Assembly: GCF_025566885.1 (NCBI RefSeq)
Contig: NZ_JAOQJQ010000005.1
Span: 124,001-188,000, forward strand
From: Brotonthovivens ammoniilytica
GTDB taxonomy: Bacteria > Bacillota > Clostridia > Lachnospirales > Lachnospiraceae
Reading direction: 5' to 3'
Length of the DNA: 64,000 nt
The translations under genes and the position numbers were made by a program. Below, one piece after another: positions 52,905-61,862 of the stretch (within the stretch, counting starts at the first letter, position 1; the number at the start of each line of letters is the position of its first letter). The notes under the pieces were generated by a model. It made no database searches, had not been told where the DNA came from, and worked only from the letters and a program-made list of their open reading frames with translations.

Positions 52905-54389
52905 ATGATAATTACTGATATAAGACCTGTCCTGGCTGCCGGATTCCCCTTGCTGGCATGTATACTGATATTATTTTCAAGCAAAAAACCAAATCTGCGG
53001 GAATTTTTCAGCATTGCCTGCGCTGTGGGCGCCGCCGGTCTGATCTATTCCATGGCAGGAGATGTCCACGGGGGAACCGTATATGAATGGACCTTGTTTC
53101 AGGCCACTGACACCATCTCTTTTACCCTCCGGACAGATGCCGCCGGTATGCTTTTTGCCTGCGTTTCTTCTACGTTATACGTAATTGTAATTTTTTACGC
53201 CATCGGCTATATGCGGGGACACCATGAAAAAAATCAGACAGGATTTTATGCATTTTTTGCAATCTGTATCTGTTCTGCTATTGGAATCGCATTTTCCGCA
53301 AACCTGGTTACCTTTTTCATCTTTTTTGAAATGCTTACTATGGCCACCTGGCCCCTGGTATTCCATGAACGAAATGAAGAGGCCAAATTTTCCGGCAGAA
53401 AATATTTAATTTACACGTTAATCCCAGGACAGTTTTTTCTGATGGGAATTATCATGGTATCCGGCATCAGCGATACCCTTACCTTTCAGCCGGGAGGATT
53501 TTTAAATGCTTCTGCAGGCTCTGCCGGTATGCTGATTGTACTGTTCTTCCTGCTGACAGGGGCCGGAGCTGTCAAAGCCGGCATTATGCCGTTTCACGGA
53601 TGGCTGCCCGCGGCTATGATCGCGCCTACACCAGTAAGCGCACTGCTGCACGCCGTTGCCGTTGTAAAAGCCGGCGCATTCTGTGTCATCCGCATGATCG
53701 GATATGTATTCGGTCCGGGGCTGTTAAAGGAAATCGGCGCCGCTCAGATACTTTTATGGCTTGCAGTTTTTACCATTATCGTATCTTCCCTGATCGCATT
53801 AAGGCAGGACAACTTAAAACGGCGGCTGGCCTATTCCACCGTTGGACAGCTGTCCTATATTATCCTGGGGGCCTGCCTTCTAACCTCCCATGGTTTTACG
53901 GGTTCTCTGTTTCACATCGTGGCCCATGCGCTGATGAAAATTACTCTGTTTATGTGCGCCGGTGCCATTATTGTCACTACTCACAAAAACAATGTCAGTG
54001 AAATGAAAGGTATCGGACGCCAGATGCCCGTTACTATGATCTGCTTTACCATAGCCTCCCTTGGCATTATCGGGCTTCCTTTTATTGTGGGATTTACCAG
54101 TAAATGGAATCTGGCTCTGGGAGCCTTATATATGGGACAGCCGGTTTATATCGCCATCCTGCTTACCAGCTCCATGCTTGGCCTTGCCTATCTGCTGCCC
54201 ATTACTTATACTGCTTTTTTCAGCAAAAACACAGACAGCGAGTTTACCCGTTTAAAAGAAGCCAGTCCTTTTATGCTGATTCCTATCTGTATCACTGCAG
54301 CTCTGACAATTATTTTAGGTATTCTGCCAAACTTTGGACTAAATCTCTATGACCTGGCAGAAATAGCTGCCAGCGCAGTGGTACCTTAA
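52905..54389 (+). CDS. Proton-conducting antiporter subunit 2 (MnhD/NuoN-like)
   Basis: 494 residues, about 14 membrane helices. Glu in FFIFFEMLTMATW, Lys in GAVKAGIMPFHGW, Lys in AVVKAGAFC and Lys in HALMKITLFM show a full set of pump residues. Adjacent to subunit 1 with no gap. Confidence 0.92.
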   Translation: MIITDIRPVLAAGFPLLACILILFSSKKPNLREFFSIACAVGAAGLIYSMAGDVHGGTVYEWTLFQATDTISFTLRTDAAGMLFACVSSTLYVIVIFYAIGYMRGHHEKNQTGFYAFFAICICSAIGIAFSANLVTFFIFFEMLTMATWPLVFHERNEEAKFSGRKYLIYTLIPGQFFLMGIIMVSGISDTLTFQPGGFLNASAGSAGMLIVLFFLLTGAGAVKAGIMPFHGWLPAAMIAPTPVSALLHAVAVVKAGAFCVIRMIGYVFGPGLLKEIGAAQILLWLAVFTIIVSSLIALRQDNLKRRLAYSTVGQLSYIILGACLLTSHGFTGSLFHIVAHALMKITLFMCAGAIIVTTHKNNVSEMKGIGRQMPVTMICFTIASLGIIGLPFIVGFTSKWNLALGALYMGQPVYIAILLTSSMLGLAYLLPITYTAFFSKNTDSEFTRLKEASPFMLIPICITAALTIILGILPNFGLNLYDLAEIAASAVVP

Positions 54390-54403
54390 AAAAGGAGAGA
54401 CTT

Positions 54404-54628
54404 ATGAGTAAAACAAAAAAAATTGTCTATATCCTGATCGCCCTGATTTTGATTTTATCTTTCGTTCTTCAGCTTTTATTTGAGGGCCCCTCCGGCGCCG
54501 GTTTTTATATTATTTTCGGCTTTGCGGGAGCCTGGATTTTAATTCTGTTTTCCAAACGGATCCTGGCTCCATTGCTGCAGAAATCAGAAGATTACTATGA
54601 TGGAGATGGAGGTAATGATGATCACTAA
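54404..54628 (+). CDS. Small two-helix membrane protein of the antiporter operon
   Basis: 74 residues: two membrane helices (about 6-26 and 30-50) joined by a short GPSGAG loop, with an Asp/Gly-rich C-terminus (YYDGDGGNDDH). Not recognised. It lies between two large antiporter subunits and overlaps the third by about ten bases, so it is likely an accessory subunit. Confidence 0.7.
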   Translation: MSKTKKIVYILIALILILSFVLQLLFEGPSGAGFYIIFGFAGAWILILFSKRILAPLLQKSEDYYDGDGGNDDH

Positions 54629-56315
54629 TATTCATCCTGGTATATTTTTAATTATCTGCGGTATAATCACCGCAGTGATGCCTGAAAAATGGCGTAAGTT
54701 TTTCCTGATCGGATGCCCTGCAGTTACGTTTCTTTTTGCCATGCAGCTGAAAATCGGAGATTCTGCAGCTATCGTACTGTCCGAACAGTACACCCTCCAT
54801 TATCTTGAGGTTACAAAGGAGAACTATATTTTCCTGTTTGTATTTTCACTGATGGCGCTGATTGGCGGAATCTATGCGGCACACAACAGCAATCGTCTGG
54901 AGGCTTTCGCCTCTATGGGGTACGCCGGCGGAGCTTTAGGCGTTACTCTTGCCGGAGGCTGGCTGACATTAATCCTTTTCTGGGAATTTATGGCTGTAAC
55001 CTCCCTGTTTTTAATCTGGGGCAGTCACACAAAGAAGGCCACCAAGGCCGGTTTTCGCTATCTGCTGATTCATATGCTGGGCGGCAACCTTTTACTCTTT
55101 GGAATACTGATAAAATTTTTCCAGGGGGAACCCATGATTATCAACCTTACGGGAACCCATGATATCGCATTCTGGCTGATTTTCTCTGGCATGGCCATCA
55201 ATGCAGCTATTGTGCCCGTACATGCCTGGGTGCCTGACGCATATCCCCAGGGAACTGTCACAGGCAGCGTCTACTTAAGCTCCTTTACCACAAAACTGGC
55301 TGTCTTATGTCTGATTCGTGTATTTGCAGGCTCTCAGATGCTCATTGTCCTGGGACTTATTATGATACTGTACGGCGCCTGCTTTGCATTAATTGAAAAC
55401 GATATCCGCAGGCTTTTGTCCTACCACATTATCAGCCAGCTTGGCTTCATGGTAGCTGATGTAGGCCTTGGCACAGAACTGGCAGTCAACGGCGCCTCTG
55501 CTCTGGCTTTCAGTAATGTGTTATATAAGTCGCTGTTGTTTATGTGCGCCGGTGCCATTATTACTGCCACCGGAATCCGGAAAATCAATCAGCTTGGAGG
55601 ACTGGCGAAAAAAATGCCTGTGCTGTGCATCTTTTTCTTTGTGGCGGCGCTTTCCATTGCCGGAGTTCCGCTTTTCTGCGGCTTTACCTGCAAATCCTTA
55701 TCAATGACTGCAGCTGCCGGAGCCGGATATCACGCTGTAGAGCTGTTAATGATGCTTGGAAGTATCGGTACCGCCCTGTCAATTCCTTTTAAAATGGGAT
55801 ACTTTATTTTCTTTGGAAAAGACCGGAATCTCTCTGTAAAACCTATTCCCAAAAATATGTATGCGGCCATGGGAATCGGTGCGTTCTGCTGTATCCTTTT
55901 CGGGCTGGCGCCAAACCTGGTTTACCGGATGCTTCCATACACTATGAACTATCACCCGTATGGCATTGCTCATATACTGGAGTACGTACAGCTCCTTCCG
56001 GCCGCTCTGCTTCCATTTTTAATGTATTTAAACAAAATGGAGCCTCATACAGCCCTGACGCTGGATACAGGCTGGTTTGCCAGAGTTCCCCTTAAAAAAT
56101 TTATTCATGGGATATCCGGATTTTTCTTTAAAGTACAGGAGCTTGTAGATACAAACGGCAGAAAAGTTTACCGGAATCTGAAACGCTCCTTTACAGATAA
56201 TACCTCCGCCAGAAATGCCGATACAGAACGACGGCAGATTGGAGAAGGAATGCTGGCTATTTTAATTGTTATTATAGTAGTTGTTCTGTTTATCTTAATA
56301 AAACATATGAGGTAA
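54618..56315 (+). CDS. Antiporter-like subunit 3 with a substituted TM7 lysine
   Basis: 565 residues, about 14 core helices plus a C-terminal amphipathic stretch and a last membrane helix (ILIVIIVVVLFILI). TM5 Glu (FWEFMAVTSLF), TM8 Lys (FTTKLAVL) and TM12 Lys (NVLYKSLLFM) are kept. The TM7 position that is Lys in the other two subunits is Asn here (AINAAIVPVHAW). The start is ATG 54618, five bases after GGAGG; several in-frame ATG codons lie just upstream. Last gene of the operon. Confidence 0.9.
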   Translation: MITNIHPGIFLIICGIITAVMPEKWRKFFLIGCPAVTFLFAMQLKIGDSAAIVLSEQYTLHYLEVTKENYIFLFVFSLMALIGGIYAAHNSNRLEAFASMGYAGGALGVTLAGGWLTLILFWEFMAVTSLFLIWGSHTKKATKAGFRYLLIHMLGGNLLLFGILIKFFQGEPMIINLTGTHDIAFWLIFSGMAINAAIVPVHAWVPDAYPQGTVTGSVYLSSFTTKLAVLCLIRVFAGSQMLIVLGLIMILYGACFALIENDIRRLLSYHIISQLGFMVADVGLGTELAVNGASALAFSNVLYKSLLFMCAGAIITATGIRKINQLGGLAKKMPVLCIFFFVAALSIAGVPLFCGFTCKSLSMTAAAGAGYHAVELLMMLGSIGTALSIPFKMGYFIFFGKDRNLSVKPIPKNMYAAMGIGAFCCILFGLAPNLVYRMLPYTMNYHPYGIAHILEYVQLLPAALLPFLMYLNKMEPHTALTLDTGWFARVPLKKFIHGISGFFFKVQELVDTNGRKVYRNLKRSFTDNTSARNADTERRQIGEGMLAILIVIIVVVLFILIKHMR

Positions 56316-56324
56316 TTATCCCTA

Positions 56325-56388
56325 AAAAATATCCTGATGGTTTTAACGCAGCTTATAGTTTGCGTGTTTTACCATCAGGATATTTTTT
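56325..56388. terminator. Bidirectional terminator between the antiporter operon and atoE
   Basis: AATATCCTGATGGT pairs with ACCATCAGGATATT around a long loop, with A- and T-runs on both flanks. Confidence 0.85.
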
Positions 56389-56421
56389 CTATCACACTTC
56401 TGATTTTAGCAGAGATTCACT

Positions 56422-57783
56422 TTACGCCAGCAACGGCACCAGGAACAAAAATCCGCCGCATATAATCAGTCCTGTTACAATCAGAACCACCGCACAATAT
56501 CCCATAATATCCCTTGCTCCAAGACCTGCAATTCCAAGGGCCGGCAGTGCCCAGAAGGGCTGCAGCATATTTGTCCAGGCATCTCCCCAGGAAATCGCCA
56601 TTCCGGTAATGGCCGGAGCCACCCCCAGAAGATTTCCTGCCGGCATCATAATGGGCGCCTGCACTGCCCACTGCCCGCCTCCGGAGGGTACGAAAAAGTT
56701 TACCACTCCTGCCGCAAGGAAAGAAAACACCGGAAAAGTAACGGTATTAGAAATATTTACAAAGAAACTGCTGATAGCTCCCGCCAGTGAAATCCCGCCG
56801 GCACCGACGCCGGTCATAATTCCCATAATTCCCGCATAAAACGGAAACTGAAGAATAATTCCTCCTGCACTTTTTGCAGCGTTCATAATAGCCCTCACAT
56901 AACTGATAGGGGTTTTATGAAAAATAAGGCCAAGAACAAGAAAAATCAGATTTACAATATTCAGGGAAAGGTTAAAGGAACCGGATGAAACAAAGTAAAA
57001 CACCAGATACACAATTCCCAGAGCTGCAATCACCCAGGAGAGAATCATACTGTTCTCTAGTTTCTCTGCGGGGGTATGAGGATTCGGAATTTTTTCTGTC
57101 TCATCAATTAAAAGGGCCGGGTCTACAGCTACCACCTCAGAATCTGCGGGATGCATTCTGGCATTTACAAAAGAAACCACCAGAATAATTACTGCCACCA
57201 GAATCAGATTCCATGGGGCAAAGATAGTCTCAGATGTAGGCACCGACGCAGTTACTGCCCCTGCTGTCGTTGTCTTTAAGCTTTCATCCCAGGAAGCCAG
57301 TGTCAGCGGAATAGAGCCGGAAATACCTCCATGCCATACCACAAAACCCGAATAGGCAGAGGCTATCAGCAGACGGTAATCAACCCGGGCAACTTTTTTT
57401 GCAATTTCTTTCGCCAAAATCGCACCGACTACCAGACCAAATCCCCAATTTAACCAGCAGCAGAGCATAGAAATTACCGTTACAAATATAATAGCCTGAA
57501 CCGGCTGCTTTGGAACAGAGGCCAGACGGGTAATCAGACGTTTTACAGCCGGCGCATTGGCAAAAGCAGTTCCAAACACAAGCACCAGAGCCATCTGCAT
57601 GGAAAATGCAAGCAGTTCCCATATCCCCTGGCCCCAGCAGTCCGCAACTTCCAGCGGGTTCATTCCAGTTACGGGAATCGCCGCAATAAATACAACAATG
57701 GTCAGTATAATACAAAATATGAATGCATCCGGCAAAAAACGCTGCACCAGATGAACACATCCGTTTGTAAATTTTTTAAACAT
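56422..57783 (-). CDS. Short-chain fatty acid transporter (AtoE family)
   Basis: 453 residues with about twelve membrane helices. LNWGFGLVVGAILAKEIAKK, WHGGISGSIPLTLA and NFFVPSGGGQWAVQAPIM are family signatures. It should carry butyrate or a related short acid. ATG 57783 has AGGAG seven bases upstream; an in-frame start ten codons earlier precedes that site. Confidence 0.92.
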   Translation of the reverse strand: MFKKFTNGCVHLVQRFLPDAFIFCIILTIVVFIAAIPVTGMNPLEVADCWGQGIWELLAFSMQMALVLVFGTAFANAPAVKRLITRLASVPKQPVQAIIFVTVISMLCCWLNWGFGLVVGAILAKEIAKKVARVDYRLLIASAYSGFVVWHGGISGSIPLTLASWDESLKTTTAGAVTASVPTSETIFAPWNLILVAVIILVVSFVNARMHPADSEVVAVDPALLIDETEKIPNPHTPAEKLENSMILSWVIAALGIVYLVFYFVSSGSFNLSLNIVNLIFLVLGLIFHKTPISYVRAIMNAAKSAGGIILQFPFYAGIMGIMTGVGAGGISLAGAISSFFVNISNTVTFPVFSFLAAGVVNFFVPSGGGQWAVQAPIMMPAGNLLGVAPAITGMAISWGDAWTNMLQPFWALPALGIAGLGARDIMGYCAVVLIVTGLIICGGFLFLVPLLA

Positions 57784-57945
57784 ACGTAATCTCCTGTTAA
57801 AAATCCGAGACATTTTGTCTTCGGGATATGTGAAAAGAGAAATTTTCCTCTTTATCCAGTGATTAGCATTTCCAGCTGCTGTACTTTTTAGTCATTTTTC
57901 TATTTCCATTACTCCCATATTTATACAATTTTTTCAAAAAAGGAA

Positions 57946-57974
57946 TTGACAATTCTTTCACATTGCCGTATACT
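57946..57974 (+). promoter_or_regulatory. Promoter of tRNA-Gly copy 2
   Basis: TTGACA (57946-57951), a 17-base spacer and TATACT (57969-57974). Confidence 0.75.
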
Positions 57975-58003
57975 ATAATTCGTGTTCAGCACAAAACAGT
58001 TAT

Positions 58004-58076
58004 GCGCGAGTGGCTCAGTTGGTGGAGCACGACCTTGCCAAGGTCGGGGTCGCGGGTTCGAGTCCCGTCTCGCGCT
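58004..58076 (+). tRNA. tRNA-Gly (anticodon GCC), copy 2
   Basis: Identical over all 73 nt to 46029-46101, with its own promoter and terminator. Confidence 0.95.
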
Positions 58077-58081
58077 CTTTT

Positions 58082-58115
58082 AGAAGTATTATCAGTGATA
58101 ATACTTCTTTTTTTG
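58082..58115 (+). terminator. Terminator of tRNA-Gly copy 2
   Basis: AGAAGTATTATC pairs with GATAATACTTCT across a 3-base loop, followed by seven more T. Confidence 0.85.
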
Positions 58116-58141
58116 TTTGTGTGCTATGAACGTGCACAACC

Positions 58142-58179
58142 AAAAGCAGCCGGAAGCTGACATCACCCCGGCTGCTTTT
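58142..58179 (-). terminator. Terminator after the small coiled-coil gene
   Basis: AAAAGCAGCCGG pairs with CCGGCTGCTTTT, with T on the minus side. It lies 20 bases after the stop at 58200. Confidence 0.75.
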
Positions 58180-58199
58180 CGTATGAATGAAATATTGTA

Positions 58200-58376
58200 T
58201 TACCACTGGGACATACACTGCCCCTGACTGCTCAACGTATCCTTCACTTTTATTTTAATTTTTTCCAGAAGTTTATATTTTTCATAATTATAAGCTTCCT
58301 GGTTGGACTGAAGCATCTGAGTCTGCTCTTTACAGATCAGCTCCAGCAAAATATTCTTTTCTTTTTGTTTTAGCAC
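58200..58376 (-). CDS. Small helical protein of unknown function
   Basis: 58 residues, highly charged and Gln/Lys-rich, probably a coiled coil (about 1-48). The start is GTG 58376, four bases from GGGGGAG; the upstream ATG at 58409 precedes that site. It follows the SH3-domain gene closely and ends before a terminator, so it is probably real, but I recognise no family. Confidence 0.5.
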   Translation of the reverse strand: MLKQKEKNILLELICKEQTQMLQSNQEAYNYEKYKLLEKIKIKVKDTLSSQGQCMSQW

Positions 58377-58412
58377 GCTGCTCCCCCTTTTATTCTGCTT
58401 ACAGATCATTTT

Positions 58413-59234
58413 CTACTCAACTGATTCTTTTTTATCATAAATCCGTACTGTTTTAACCGGACTGTTCCAGCTCTCATCTGCACTGGAAATATTCCCCGAC
58501 CTCCAGACTCTTTTTACAAGTGCATCTGCATCTACTACAAATTCCGCCAAAGAGCCGTCAAAAGTGACTCTTTTAGAAGCATCCGTATGTCTGTCTGATT
58601 TACAGTCTGCAAGAATACACGGAATCACCGTTCCGTTTTCAAGAATCAGATCAAAATACGTTCCAATTGCTGTTGTATAATAGCTTCCCACAGCAACACA
58701 GAACCGGCCGTCAACCTGCCGGATCCCGTACTGACCGGTATAAGCTTTCTGCTGCAGCTTATACTGGGGACTTGATGTTGATGTAATGGCAGTATAAGGC
58801 ATAAAACTCTTTGTAGTATTTTTAGCCCCGGGAAAATCCCGGTACTGTATTTTCTGATCTGTCAGATATCTTTTATGTAGATATCCCCTGTTTTCACCAT
58901 ATAAAACCTCATACCAGTCATTATCATATTCTGTATACATAACTTCTGTATTATAGGAAATCACCTCCATGACCGCTCCGTCCTGTGCAGGTTTTTCCCT
59001 GAAGTTTACATTGGCGCTGGTCCATCCCTGTATAAATACCTCCTGTGCGGCCTGTTTTACCTCTTCGCTGTTATCTTCCACTTCTCTGTGTATCTCCAAA
59101 TTTCTGACACAGTTCATTTTGAATGCCTGATACTGATATCCCCGGCTTTTCTGCCAGACTTCCTGTCCGCACACAGGCACGGCCAGGGTCAATATACCCA
59201 GAACCGCCAATATCATACATATCCGTTTCATCAT
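58413..59234 (-). CDS. Secreted protein with an SH3-like domain
   Basis: 273 residues. Signal peptide (1-23, cleavage near VCGQ), a helical segment, then a bacterial SH3 domain at about 70-125 (VNFREKPAQDGAVMEVI, DWYEVLYGENRGYLHKRYL). The C-terminal domain of about 140 residues (IRQVDGRFCVAVGSYYTTAIGTYFDLIL, PCILADCKSD) is conserved-looking but not named. It probably binds cell wall. The first two codons are both ATG; either could start. Confidence 0.75.
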   Translation of the reverse strand: MMKRICMILAVLGILTLAVPVCGQEVWQKSRGYQYQAFKMNCVRNLEIHREVEDNSEEVKQAAQEVFIQGWTSANVNFREKPAQDGAVMEVISYNTEVMYTEYDNDWYEVLYGENRGYLHKRYLTDQKIQYRDFPGAKNTTKSFMPYTAITSTSSPQYKLQQKAYTGQYGIRQVDGRFCVAVGSYYTTAIGTYFDLILENGTVIPCILADCKSDRHTDASKRVTFDGSLAEFVVDADALVKRVWRSGNISSADESWNSPVKTVRIYDKKESVE

Positions 59235-59402
59235 TTACCTGTTATCTCTTTCCTTTCTATTCATTAAATTATGCAGCATACTTTGTCCTTCTGCTTACTA
59301 TTATTGGCAATTTTTGCAAAACTTAATCCATTTTAAACCAGACAAAACTGGTACATGCAGGTCACAAACTTAAGTATATGCAGATAACAGGCAAAAAATA
59401 CC

Positions 59403-59430
59403 AAAAAGCCGGAAAAAATTCCGGCCTTTT
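59403..59430. terminator. Terminator after the osmolyte transporter operon
   Basis: AAAGCCGGAA pairs with TTCCGGCCTTT, with A/T runs on both sides. The region 59235-59402 holds no gene. Confidence 0.8.
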
Positions 59431-59474
59431 CAATATTATTTGTAATGATAAACTCATTTTTCTCTATTTGAATT

Positions 59475-60116
59475 TTAATTTATGTGGTATACACTCTTTT
59501 TTATTTTCTTTTCAATTGCTTTTAGGACACCGTTAGCAGCCAGCACCAGTATTACACAAAGAATCGTTCCCCAGACAATTTTTACTGCATTCTGGGTTCT
59601 CATACCGTCAAAAAGCACAGAGCCCAGTCCTCCTGCCCCGATGGTCGCTCCAATCGTTGCGATACCGATGGTGGAAATAATGGCAATATGAATCCCCGCC
59701 GCAATAGAATCCAGCGCCAATGGAAACCGTATTCTGGAAAAAATCTGCCTGTCTGTCATCCCCATTCCCACAGCCGCTTCCAAAATCCCCGGATCTATCA
59801 TCTGCAGGCCTTCGGTGAAACTTCGCACCAGAATATACTGATTATAAACTACAAGAACCAGTATAGCCGTCCTGCTTCCCAATCCTGTCAGAGGAATCAG
59901 CAGAGCAAACAGTGCCAGACTTGGAATTGCATATATCATGCTGCAGATACGCATCACCCAGGCCGAAATCCGTTTTTTATTCATAATAAACACTGAGATC
60001 ACCATGGCAAGGCAAATAGAAATCAGCAGCGTAACAAAAACCATTTGGAGATGCTCCAGCATAGCCGTTATTAATTTGTCATAATGCCGGACTGTATATT
60101 CTATAAAACGCGTCAT
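59475..60116 (-). CDS. Osmolyte ABC transporter permease 2 (OpuCD/ProW-like)
   Basis: 213 residues with about five or six membrane helices. The loop EAAVGMGMTDRQIFSRIRFPLALDSIAAGIH contacts the ATPase; GATIGAGGLGSVLF is typical of the betaine/choline/carnitine family. It overlaps the ATPase stop by four bases. Confidence 0.9.
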   Translation of the reverse strand: MTRFIEYTVRHYDKLITAMLEHLQMVFVTLLISICLAMVISVFIMNKKRISAWVMRICSMIYAIPSLALFALLIPLTGLGSRTAILVLVVYNQYILVRSFTEGLQMIDPGILEAAVGMGMTDRQIFSRIRFPLALDSIAAGIHIAIISTIGIATIGATIGAGGLGSVLFDGMRTQNAVKIVWGTILCVILVLAANGVLKAIEKKIKKSVYHIN

Positions 60117-60871
60117 TTCAAAAACTCCAGACCTTCCACAACAGATTTCATCAGCGAAGCAACATATTCATTGGCCGGATTATTTACAATTTCTCTGGGA
60201 GGGGCAAATTGCTTAATTTCTCCCTGGTCCATAATCAAAACCCTGGTCCCCAGCTTTAGTGCCTCAGTAATATCATGTGTAACAAACAGAAAGGTTTTCT
60301 GACTGCTCTGGTGGATGGACAGCAGCTCATCCTGCAGTTTCCCTCTGTTAATAGCATCTATTGCCCCAAAAGGTTCATCCAGAAGCATAATCTTTGGATC
60401 CGCCGCCAGGGCTCTTGCCAGCCCCACACGCTGCTGCTGGCCTCCAGAAAGCTGCGCCGGATACCGGCTGCAAAACTCTTCCGGATCAAGATTTACCATT
60501 CTTAAAAGCTCATGGGTCCGGCTTTCAATGCTTTCCTTTTCCCAGTTTAAAATTTCCGGAACTACAGCGATATTTTTAGCAACAGTCATATGCGGAAACA
60601 AACCAATCTGCTGAATCACATAGCCGATGCCCTGTCTTAGCTTTACAGGATCCTTCTGTCTGATATTTTCTCCAAATATAAAAATTTCGCCAGAGGTCGG
60701 TTCATATAAACGATTTACCATTTTCATCAAGGTCGTCTTCCCGCAGCCGGAAGTGCCCAGAATTGTCACCAGCTCTCCTGCCCGGATCTGAAAACTTACA
60801 TGATTGACCGCATTTTTCACTCCCTGGGGAAATTTTTTTGTCACATCTTTAAATTCAACCGCAATCTCCAT
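60113..60871 (-). CDS. Osmolyte ABC transporter ATPase (OpuCA/ProV-like)
   Basis: 252 residues. Walker A GTSGCGKTTLMK, signature LSGGQQQRVGLARAL, Walker B IMLLDEPFGAIDA. The C-terminal CBS pair of OpuCA is absent (chain ends soon after the nucleotide-binding domain), as in short homologues. The start is ATG 60871, preceded by GAGG; an ATG six bases upstream is possible. It overlaps the iron-sulfur gene by about 17 bases. Confidence 0.9.
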   Translation of the reverse strand: MEIAVEFKDVTKKFPQGVKNAVNHVSFQIRAGELVTILGTSGCGKTTLMKMVNRLYEPTSGEIFIFGENIRQKDPVKLRQGIGYVIQQIGLFPHMTVAKNIAVVPEILNWEKESIESRTHELLRMVNLDPEEFCSRYPAQLSGGQQQRVGLARALAADPKIMLLDEPFGAIDAINRGKLQDELLSIHQSSQKTFLFVTHDITEALKLGTRVLIMDQGEIKQFAPPREIVNNPANEYVASLMKSVVEGLEFLK

Positions 60872-61808
60872 CCTCATTCCTCTTTTCCAGCATCAGCGCT
60901 CCCCCAGGACATCCGGTCACACACAGACCGCAGCCCTGGCATCTGTCAGCATTCTGTATACAGAGATCCCCCTCTGTTGAAAACACCTTGAATCTGCATC
61001 TTTTCCTGCACTTTCCACACCCAATGCATTTTTCTAAGTCAATTTTCACACAATAAGATACTTTCGGCCAGATTCCAAGACTATTACGGTACCTGGCCCC
61101 GCGAAACAGATAGCAGCAGTCTGTACAACAGTTACAGATACCTCCGGGATTGATTGTATGAATCAATCCTTTTTTATCTGCCATACGGACAATTTCCTTA
61201 GCTTCTTCTTTGGTAATCGCCCGGGCCTGCCCCCGTTTCACAAAAGAATTTGGCGCAGTTCGATAGGTAATACAGGTTTCTGTGGGCTGGCCGCAGTTTT
61301 GAATCAGCCGCCGGCAGTCACACAACGCCAGATAAGGTGTATCATCCCGCCCGTCAATAAAGGAGAGCACATCCCACAGGGGCAGCACCTCATCCTGAGT
61401 GGGGCGTTTATTCTTAGTTTCTCCCAGTGAATCTGTATAAGCTTTAAAGTACCAGGCATCTAATCTTTCTTTGCATTCTCTAGGCAGCAGATCATAAGCT
61501 TTTATTTCCTCTGTTGCAAAAATATCCAGACGTCCGTAAAAACTTCCCAGACAATAGGAAACACCGTCTTCTCCCTTGTTCAATATGCCCCGGTGAAAAT
61601 ATAAGCGAATCAGCATTTCTGCCTCTGCATGATCTTTTGCCAGCTTCCATTCTATCAAAAACTCTGCCAGCTTTTGGGGGCTTATACATTGTTCTGCGGG
61701 CAGCCTTATAATCAGCTGTTTGTCTTTATCGGTAAGTATCCGGTCCAGAATCTCATATCCCGCTTCCGGAATCTTAAATTTTTCAATAATAATTTTATTT
61801 TCCATCAC
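60855..61808 (-). CDS. Cysteine-rich iron-sulfur protein within the osmolyte transporter operon
   Basis: 317 residues. The N-terminal 100 residues look like a small helical, possibly winged-helix domain. Residues 163-232 carry CDC, C172, C179 and ICNCCTDCC, a cysteine cluster typical of a widespread uncharacterised family. Two ferredoxin 4Fe-4S motifs follow: CIGCGKCRKRC (261-271) and CQGCGLCVTGC (290-300). It probably moves electrons or senses redox state. Its tail overlaps the ATPase start, so it is translated with the transporter genes. No substrate enzyme is recognised; a link to metabolism of the imported quaternary amine is inference. Confidence 0.78.
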   Translation of the reverse strand: MMENKIIIEKFKIPEAGYEILDRILTDKDKQLIIRLPAEQCISPQKLAEFLIEWKLAKDHAEAEMLIRLYFHRGILNKGEDGVSYCLGSFYGRLDIFATEEIKAYDLLPRECKERLDAWYFKAYTDSLGETKNKRPTQDEVLPLWDVLSFIDGRDDTPYLALCDCRRLIQNCGQPTETCITYRTAPNSFVKRGQARAITKEEAKEIVRMADKKGLIHTINPGGICNCCTDCCYLFRGARYRNSLGIWPKVSYCVKIDLEKCIGCGKCRKRCRFKVFSTEGDLCIQNADRCQGCGLCVTGCPGGALMLEKRNEDGDCG

Positions 61809-61816
61809 TTTTTTTA

Positions 61817-61841
61817 CAGGGAAAGCATGGGGCTTTCCCTG
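61817..61841 (-). terminator. Attenuator-like hairpin between the binding protein and the iron-sulfur gene
   Basis: CAGGGAAAGC pairs with GCTTTCCCTG across a 5-base loop; a short A-run rather than T follows on the minus strand. It may stabilise the binding-protein mRNA. Confidence 0.45.
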
Positions 61842-61862
61842 GCTTCTTATTTATCTTTTTAC

